A stretch of 9,991 nt of DNA, taken from positions 1 through 9,991 of the forward strand of contig JAICEH010000060.1 of the NCBI GenBank assembly GCA_025924275.1. The letters run 5' to 3'. Source of the DNA: Gemmatimonadales bacterium (GTDB taxonomy: Bacteria; Gemmatimonadota; Gemmatimonadetes; Gemmatimonadales; GWC2-71-9). Both the position numbers and the translations under genes were made by a program. The notes below the pieces were generated by a model. That model did not search any database, was not told the origin of the DNA, and was given only the letters and a program-made list of their open reading frames with translations. This document shows positions 5,607 to 9,991 of this stretch, one piece after another. Within the stretch, counting starts at the first letter, position 1. The number at the start of each line of letters is the position of its first letter.

Positions 5607-8111
5607 TCAGGGCGCGGCGCCGATCCCGTGCCGCGCGAAGAAGTCCTCGACTCGGAGCCGCACCTGGCGCCAGGGACCCTCGGCCCGCTCCGCCGGGGGC
5701 AGCCCCGCCAGGATCGCCGCCCCGTAGCGCTTGGTGAGCACCCGCCGGTCGAGCAGCAGCACTACGCCGGCGTCGCCGGTGGAGCGGATGAGGCGGCCGA
5801 ACCCCTGCTTGAGCTTGAGCGCCGCGTGCGGGAGGAGGTAGCGGAAGAAGCCGTCCTCGCCTTCCTCCGCGAGTCGCTCGAGCCGGGCCTGCGTGAGCGG
5901 CTCCGTGGGCACCTTGAAGGGGAGCTTGGTGAGCACCAGCGCCCGGAGTGCCCGCCCGGGCACGTCCACGCCCTCCCAGAACGAATCGGTCCCGAGCAGG
6001 ACTGCGTTGCCGGCCTCACGGAACCGCCGCAGCAGCTTCTCGCGCGGCGCCTCGCCCTGCACCAGGAGCGGCCAGCGCGCCCCGAGGACGGGGCGGAGCA
6101 GCGCGGCGACGCGGCGGAGCGCCGCGTGGCTGGTGAACAGCACGAACATCCCGCCGTCGGAGGCGTGGCAGACCTCGGCCGCGATCTGCGCGACCGCCGC
6201 GTCGTGCGCCGCCTCGTCCTCGCGCGGCTCCGGCACGTCGTCGGGAATGCCGAAGAGACACTGGTCCGGGTAGTCGAAGGGCGAGGGCAGCACCTCGCGC
6301 ACCGTGACGCGGGACCCGCTGCCGGCCAGCCCGAGCCGGGACTCGAGGAAGTCGAACTCCCCCCCGGCGGCAAGCGTGGCGCTGGTGAGCAGCACCGTCT
6401 CCACCCGGTCGAACACCAGCTCCCGGAGGACGGGGGCCAGGTCGAGCGGCACCGCGGCCAGCGCCACGTGCGTCCCGCGCGGGCCCCGGCGCTCCAGCCA
6501 GCGGACGACCGGCGGGCCGCCGGCAGCCGGGCGCAGGGTCCGGTTGAGGCCGTCGCTCGCGGCCTCGAGCCGGCGCACGGCGCCCCGGAGCTCGAGCAGC
6601 AGCTGCCCGCGCCGGTCCGACCCGTCCGCCAGCTCGAGCCGCTCCGCGATGGTCTCCACGTGCTCCCGGAGCGAGCGGAAGGCGCCGAGCGCCCCGTCGA
6701 GGTCGGCCCCGAGACCCTCGGCCCACATCGCGTCCTCGGCGAACTCGTCAGCCAGCCGGAGGATCCCGCCGGGCGCCGCCTCCAGCCGGTCGTGGAGCCG
6801 GAGGAAGAGCGCCTCGGTGCGGCGGCGGGCATCGCCGAGGGCCGGGAAGAGCCGCTCCCGCAGCAGGTCGCCCGAGGCCCGGCTCAGCAGGTCCTGCCGC
6901 GCCGCGAGCTCGCGCTCGAGGGTGGGCAGGAGTCCCTTGCCCTTCCGCTCCAGCCGCCCGAGGGTGCGCTGGACGCCGCGGCTGGTGACGTGCACGCCGA
7001 GGTGCGTGGCGGCCACGTCCTCCAGGTGGTGGGCCTCGTCGAGCACCAGGCGCCGGTAGGGGGGCAGGACCGCGGCGTCCTGCCAGTTGTCGGCCTGCTG
7101 GCGCACCGCCAGGTCGGCGGCGAGGAGGTGGTGGTTCACCACCACCACGTCCGCTTCCGCCGCGGCGCGCCGGGCGCGGACCAGGAAGCAGCGCTCGAAG
7201 TGCGGGCAGGCGAGCCGCGGGCAGAGATCGGGCTCCGCGCTCACCTCGTCCCACACCTCGGGCGCGGGGGTGAACGGCAGGTCGCCGAGGGTCCCGTCCG
7301 CCGTGCGGCCGGCCCATTCGAGCAGCGACATCAGCTCGGCGTGCTTCTCCGGCTCGAGCAGGGACGCCTGGCCCTGGACCGCCGTCCCGAGCCGGGCGAG
7401 GCAGAGGTAGTTCCGCCACCCCTTGAGCAGGGCGAAGCTCGCGGGCGGGCTCCCCCCGAGGGCGTCGGCGAGGAGCGGGAGGTCCTTTGCGACGAGCTGG
7501 GCCTGGAGGTTGATGGTATTGGTGGAGACGATGGTCCGCTCGCCGTTCGCCCGGGCCCAGGCCAGCGCCGGCACGAGGTAGCCGAAGGACTTTCCCACCC
7601 CGGTGCCCGCCTCGAGCAGGAGCACGCCGCCGGTGTTGTACCCGTCGGCCACGTAGGCCGCGAAGTCGCGCTGGCTGGGCCGGTCCTCGAACCGGCCGAG
7701 GTGTCGCGCCACCGGGCCCCCCGGGCCGAGGACATCGGCCACGTCCAGCGCGTCGATCGCGGTCGCCGCGCGGACGCGCGGTACCTCGACCACCACGTAC
7801 AGCTCGCGGGCGTCGTTGGAGACGATGCCGAACCCCACGCCCGCGTCGTGCAGCCGCGCGGCGACGTCCAGGTCGGCGCCCGAGGGCTCGAGGCCGCCGG
7901 AAGGATGGTTGTGGAGCAGCATCTGTCCCCGCTCCGCCACGCCGGGCAGGGCCAGGACCTGGTCGGGCGTGCCCCGGGCGACGGTCCGGGCGGCCGTGAT
8001 CCGGCCGTCCGGCGCCACGTCGGCCACGAAGCAGACCTCGCGCCCGCCGGCCGCGCGGATCTCGCGGGCGATGGCCTCCTGGACCGGGCCGGGCAGCCGG
8101 GAATCGGACAC
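5607..8111 (-). CDS. dinG: Fusion of JAMM/RadC-like domain with DinG-type Fe-S DNA helicase
   Basis: The 834-residue product joins two domains. Residues ~20-110 form a JAMM/MPN+ domain like the C-terminal part of RadC: E25, then H67-x-H69, seven residues, S77, two residues, D80, a complete zinc-hydrolase signature. The RadC helix-hairpin-helix part is missing. Residues ~130-834 form an XPD/DinG superfamily 2 helicase. Its parts are Walker A AGTGVGKS (168-175), Fe-S cysteines C237, C297, C302 and C308 (the last three spaced as in E. coli DinG), DEAH (358-361), TDSFWEGVDVPG (708-719) and QGFGRLIR (769-776). DinG enzymes unwind DNA 5' to 3', including R-loops and G-quadruplexes. GTG at 8111 lies two bases after the upstream stop, consistent with coupled translation. 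Longer starts reaching 8309 would read through the neighbouring gene. A DnaQ-like exonuclease is the N-terminal domain known in some DinG proteins; a JAMM domain there is unusual to my knowledge. Confidence 0.92.
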   Translation of the reverse strand: MSDSRLPGPVQEAIAREIRAAGGREVCFVADVAPDGRITAARTVARGTPDQVLALPGVAERGQMLLHNHPSGGLEPSGADLDVAARLHDAGVGFGIVSNDARELYVVVEVPRVRAATAIDALDVADVLGPGGPVARHLGRFEDRPSQRDFAAYVADGYNTGGVLLLEAGTGVGKSFGYLVPALAWARANGERTIVSTNTINLQAQLVAKDLPLLADALGGSPPASFALLKGWRNYLCLARLGTAVQGQASLLEPEKHAELMSLLEWAGRTADGTLGDLPFTPAPEVWDEVSAEPDLCPRLACPHFERCFLVRARRAAAEADVVVVNHHLLAADLAVRQQADNWQDAAVLPPYRRLVLDEAHHLEDVAATHLGVHVTSRGVQRTLGRLERKGKGLLPTLERELAARQDLLSRASGDLLRERLFPALGDARRRTEALFLRLHDRLEAAPGGILRLADEFAEDAMWAEGLGADLDGALGAFRSLREHVETIAERLELADGSDRRGQLLLELRGAVRRLEAASDGLNRTLRPAAGGPPVVRWLERRGPRGTHVALAAVPLDLAPVLRELVFDRVETVLLTSATLAAGGEFDFLESRLGLAGSGSRVTVREVLPSPFDYPDQCLFGIPDDVPEPREDEAAHDAAVAQIAAEVCHASDGGMFVLFTSHAALRRVAALLRPVLGARWPLLVQGEAPREKLLRRFREAGNAVLLGTDSFWEGVDVPGRALRALVLTKLPFKVPTEPLTQARLERLAEEGEDGFFRYLLPHAALKLKQGFGRLIRSTGDAGVVLLLDRRVLTKRYGAAILAGLPPAERAEGPWRQVRLRVEDFFARHGIGAAP

Positions 8112-8113
8112 GC

Positions 8114-9397
8114 TCAGGTCTTCAGTTCCTTCTTCTTCGCCGCGGGAAAGAGGACGTTGTTGAGGATGAGCCGGTAGCCCGGGGAGGACGGGTGGGTCGA
8201 GAGATCCGTCGGCGCGTCCCCGATGGCGTGCTGCGGATCCTCCGGGTCGTGCCCGCCGTAGAAGGTCCACGTGCCCTTCCCCCGGGTCCCGTGGACGTAC
8301 TTGACCCACGGCGCGCCCGATTCCTCCGCGAGCACCGTGACCCCGGGCTGCAGCCGGTCCCGCCGGAACGAGGTGGTGAGCCCGTAGAAGTCCGGGATCA
8401 CCTGGCGGTGGTTCTGCACCAGCATCGTCGGCACCGGGTCGATCTTCGCGGCGAAGCCGAACAGCTCGAAGGCGCCCAGCGGCTGGCGCCGCGCCGGCGC
8501 ATTGACCTGGTGGCCGTCGATGTCGGAGAACTGGGCCACGGTCGGGCTGGGCTCGAGTTCCGCCCCGTGGAAGGCCAGCGCGCGCCCCCAGGCCAGGCGC
8601 GCGGAAGCGTCCGGGTCCATCGGGGTGCGGTCAGCGTAGCTGGCCGCGATGTCCACCCCCTCGCTCGCCAGGGCCAGGTCGAGCGTTTCGGTGGCGGTGC
8701 ACATCGCGAAGAGGAACCCACCCTGCTCCACGTACCCGGCGAGCGCCCGGGCCACCGCCCGCTTGAGGGCCGGCACGTGCGGGAAGCCGTGCCGCCGCGC
8801 CGTCTCCTCGTTCCGCTGCACCATCTCCTGCAGCCACGGCGCGCCCGCGTACGTCAGGAAGAATTTCGAGAACTGGCCGGTGAAGTCCTCGTGGTGCAGG
8901 TGGAGCCAGTCGAACGAGGGGAGACGGCCCGCCAGCACCTCGTCGTCCCAGAGCTTCTCGTAGCGGATGCCGGCGTACTCCAGCGCCATCGTCACCGCGT
9001 CGTCCCACGGGGCCGCGTTCGGCGGCACGTACACCGCCATCTTCGGCGCCTTCTCCAGCGGAATCGCGTCCGCATTCGACTCCGCGATGGTGGCGCGGAT
9101 GGCCGAGTCACCCGCGCCGTCCACCCGTTCGGCCGTCACCCCCGCGAGGGCGGCGTCGCGCTCGACCTCGGCCTCCGCCGGCAGGAGAAACGCGCCCCCC
9201 CGGTAGTTGAGCAGCCATTCGGCGCGGCCGCCGCGGTCGAGCACTCGCCACGCCACGCCATAGGCCTTGAGGTGCTGCGCCTGCGAGTCGTCCATCGGCA
9301 CGAGGAGGCCGCCCGCGCGTCGCCAGAGCAGCGCGGGCATCGCACGCGGCAGTCCCGCGGCCACCGCGCCGGCCCGGAGGAACTCCCGCCGCCTCAC
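8114..9397 (-). CDS. Tat-signal protein of the family often labelled 'asparagine synthetase B'
   Basis: The 427-residue product begins MRRREFLRAGAVAAGL, a twin-arginine export signal (RR-x-FLR), so it is probably moved folded to the periplasm. From memory, the body resembles a widespread Bacteroidota family labelled asparagine synthetase B. Shared blocks are PMDDSQAQHLKAYG (34-47), WLLNYRGGAFLLP, APKMAVYVPP, WDDAVTMALEYAGI, DWLHLHHEDFTGQ, LFAMCTATETLDLALASEG and FYGGHDPEDPQH. The family C-terminus PGYRLILNNVLFPAAKKK is also present. No glutaminase nucleophile cysteine follows the start Met, and no ATP-pyrophosphatase domain is visible, so the asparagine synthesis name is not supported. The histidine/acidic motif HHED and the MCTATET block could form an active or metal site. 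The GTG start overlaps the TPR gene stop as GTGA. Real function is unknown. Confidence 0.85.
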   Translation of the reverse strand: MRRREFLRAGAVAAGLPRAMPALLWRRAGGLLVPMDDSQAQHLKAYGVAWRVLDRGGRAEWLLNYRGGAFLLPAEAEVERDAALAGVTAERVDGAGDSAIRATIAESNADAIPLEKAPKMAVYVPPNAAPWDDAVTMALEYAGIRYEKLWDDEVLAGRLPSFDWLHLHHEDFTGQFSKFFLTYAGAPWLQEMVQRNEETARRHGFPHVPALKRAVARALAGYVEQGGFLFAMCTATETLDLALASEGVDIAASYADRTPMDPDASARLAWGRALAFHGAELEPSPTVAQFSDIDGHQVNAPARRQPLGAFELFGFAAKIDPVPTMLVQNHRQVIPDFYGLTTSFRRDRLQPGVTVLAEESGAPWVKYVHGTRGKGTWTFYGGHDPEDPQHAIGDAPTDLSTHPSSPGYRLILNNVLFPAAKKKELKT

Positions 9398-9991
9398 GAG
9401 CGGGGCACCGCCCCGCGCGCCTCGTCGAGGAGGCGACGGGCCTGGGGCACGAGGGCGCTGGTCGGGTACTCGAGGATCAGCGCCTCGAGGTGGGGCACCG
9501 CCTCGGCGGGCCGCCCACGGGCGAGGGCCAGGCGCGCGAGTTCGAGCAGCGCCGCAGGAGCTGCGGGCGAGTCCTTCGCGGTCCGCGCCAGGCCGAGGAG
9601 CCGTTCGGCATCGGCGTCGCGGCCGCGGGCCACCTCCATCCGGCCGGCCAGCACCAGCAACCCCGCGCCGCCCCGGTCGAGGCCCAGCTCCCGCGCGGCG
9701 TCCTCGAGGCCGTCGACCGCGGCCGTGGTGTCGCCCCGCTCGGCGGCGAGGAGTGCGGATCCCAAGCCCGGCACCCGGTCCGCTTCGACCGGCGCGAGGA
9801 GCGCCAGGATCGCCACCCGCTCCGCGGCCGGCTCCCGCCCACCGGCGAACGGTCCCGCCGCCTGCAGGGCCGCGCGGGCGCCCGCCACGTCACCCCGGAA
9901 GAGTCGGAGCCGCCCGAGCAGCGCGAGGCCCTCCACCGAGCTGTCTGCAGCGGCGAGCCGGTCGGCGCGGTCCAGGTCGCCCCGCCGGGCC
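9394..9991 (-). CDS. TPR-repeat protein, C-terminal part (start outside window)
   Basis: The reading frame is open to the right edge, so 198 residues of the C-terminus are visible and the start lies beyond the window. The protein consists of Ala/Leu/Arg-rich helix pairs with TPR spacing. The clearest repeats are GLALLGRLRLFRGDVAGARA and the last one, ALLELARLALARGRPAEAVPHL followed by LEYPTSALVPQARRLLDEA. The ending resembles the TPRs of envelope proteins such as the YbgF/CpoB C-terminus, but such similarity is common among TPR proteins. TPRs usually hold protein partners. Its stop overlaps the start of the Tat-signal gene by four bases, so the two products are made together and may act in the same envelope process. 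A GTG at 9936 is in frame, but repeat-like sequence continues upstream of it and argues against a start there. Confidence 0.8.
   Translation of the reverse strand, partial: ARRGDLDRADRLAAADSSVEGLALLGRLRLFRGDVAGARAALQAAGPFAGGREPAAERVAILALLAPVEADRVPGLGSALLAAERGDTTAAVDGLEDAARELGLDRGGAGLLVLAGRMEVARGRDADAERLLGLARTAKDSPAAPAALLELARLALARGRPAEAVPHLEALILEYPTSALVPQARRLLDEARGAVPRS

Noticed and set aside
5628..8177. An 849-codon open frame on the plus strand opposite the JAMM-DinG gene
   Set aside because: It mirrors the minus-strand gene in very GC-rich DNA. Its translation is Arg/Gly/Glu/His-rich without motifs, while the minus strand has complete helicase and JAMM signatures.
8112..8309. Longer N-terminus of the JAMM-DinG protein reaching 8309
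   Set aside because: The extra 66 residues run through the coding end of the Tat gene and look like an Arg/Pro/Gly shadow.
8114..9397. True asparagine synthetase (glutamine-hydrolysing)
   Set aside because: The N-terminal Cys nucleophile and the ATP-pyrophosphatase domain are not present, and the protein carries a Tat export signal.

Overview
This window is very GC-rich, non-phage chromosomal DNA. It holds eight protein genes and one tRNA gene, packed with almost no spare sequence. Nearly all starts are GTG or TTG, and genes are joined by GTGA overlaps. The protein repertoire includes a discriminating-type GluRS fold, a CapA-type lipoprotein, a Tat-exported protein of the family often labelled 'asparagine synthetase B' in Bacteroidota, a DapL-type aminotransferase, and a TonB-like anchor protein. 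This fits a diderm of the Bacteroidota/Gemmatimonadota neighbourhood. The GC content and the dispersed GGGGAAC-type heptamers make Gemmatimonadota my best guess, but this is inference from memory and not proven here.

Left part, plus strand (87-2939): tRNA-Ser(GCT), then gltX (glutamate-tRNA ligase), then a CapA-family lipoprotein gene that overlaps the gltX stop by four bases. Two copies of one structured repeat bracket this unit. One copy (184-257) fills the gap between the tRNA and gltX. The other (2907-2996) sits between the convergent ends of the capA-like gene and the minus-strand block. Each copy has four heptamers (GGGGAVC type), a GC-rich core, and four complementary heptamers, so each can fold as a long hairpin. 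The cores match best when one copy is inverted. The second copy encodes the last ten residues of the CapA-like protein.

Right part, minus strand (9991 down to 3002): a TPR protein (its 5' end is outside the window), then the Tat-signal protein, then a fusion of a JAMM/RadC-like metalloprotease-type domain with a DinG-type Fe-S helicase. These three are tightly coupled. A 100-bp GC-rich gap follows. Then come a DapL-type aminotransferase (the only gene with an ATG and a textbook Shine-Dalgarno), a TonB-like membrane-anchored protein of unknown function, and a 147-residue unknown protein.

The observations most worth follow-up are the JAMM-DinG fusion, where both domains keep their catalytic or cofactor residues, and the hairpin-forming heptamer repeat family. 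No phage, IS, CRISPR or toxin-antitoxin genes were seen. The long opposite-strand open frames are GC-driven shadows.
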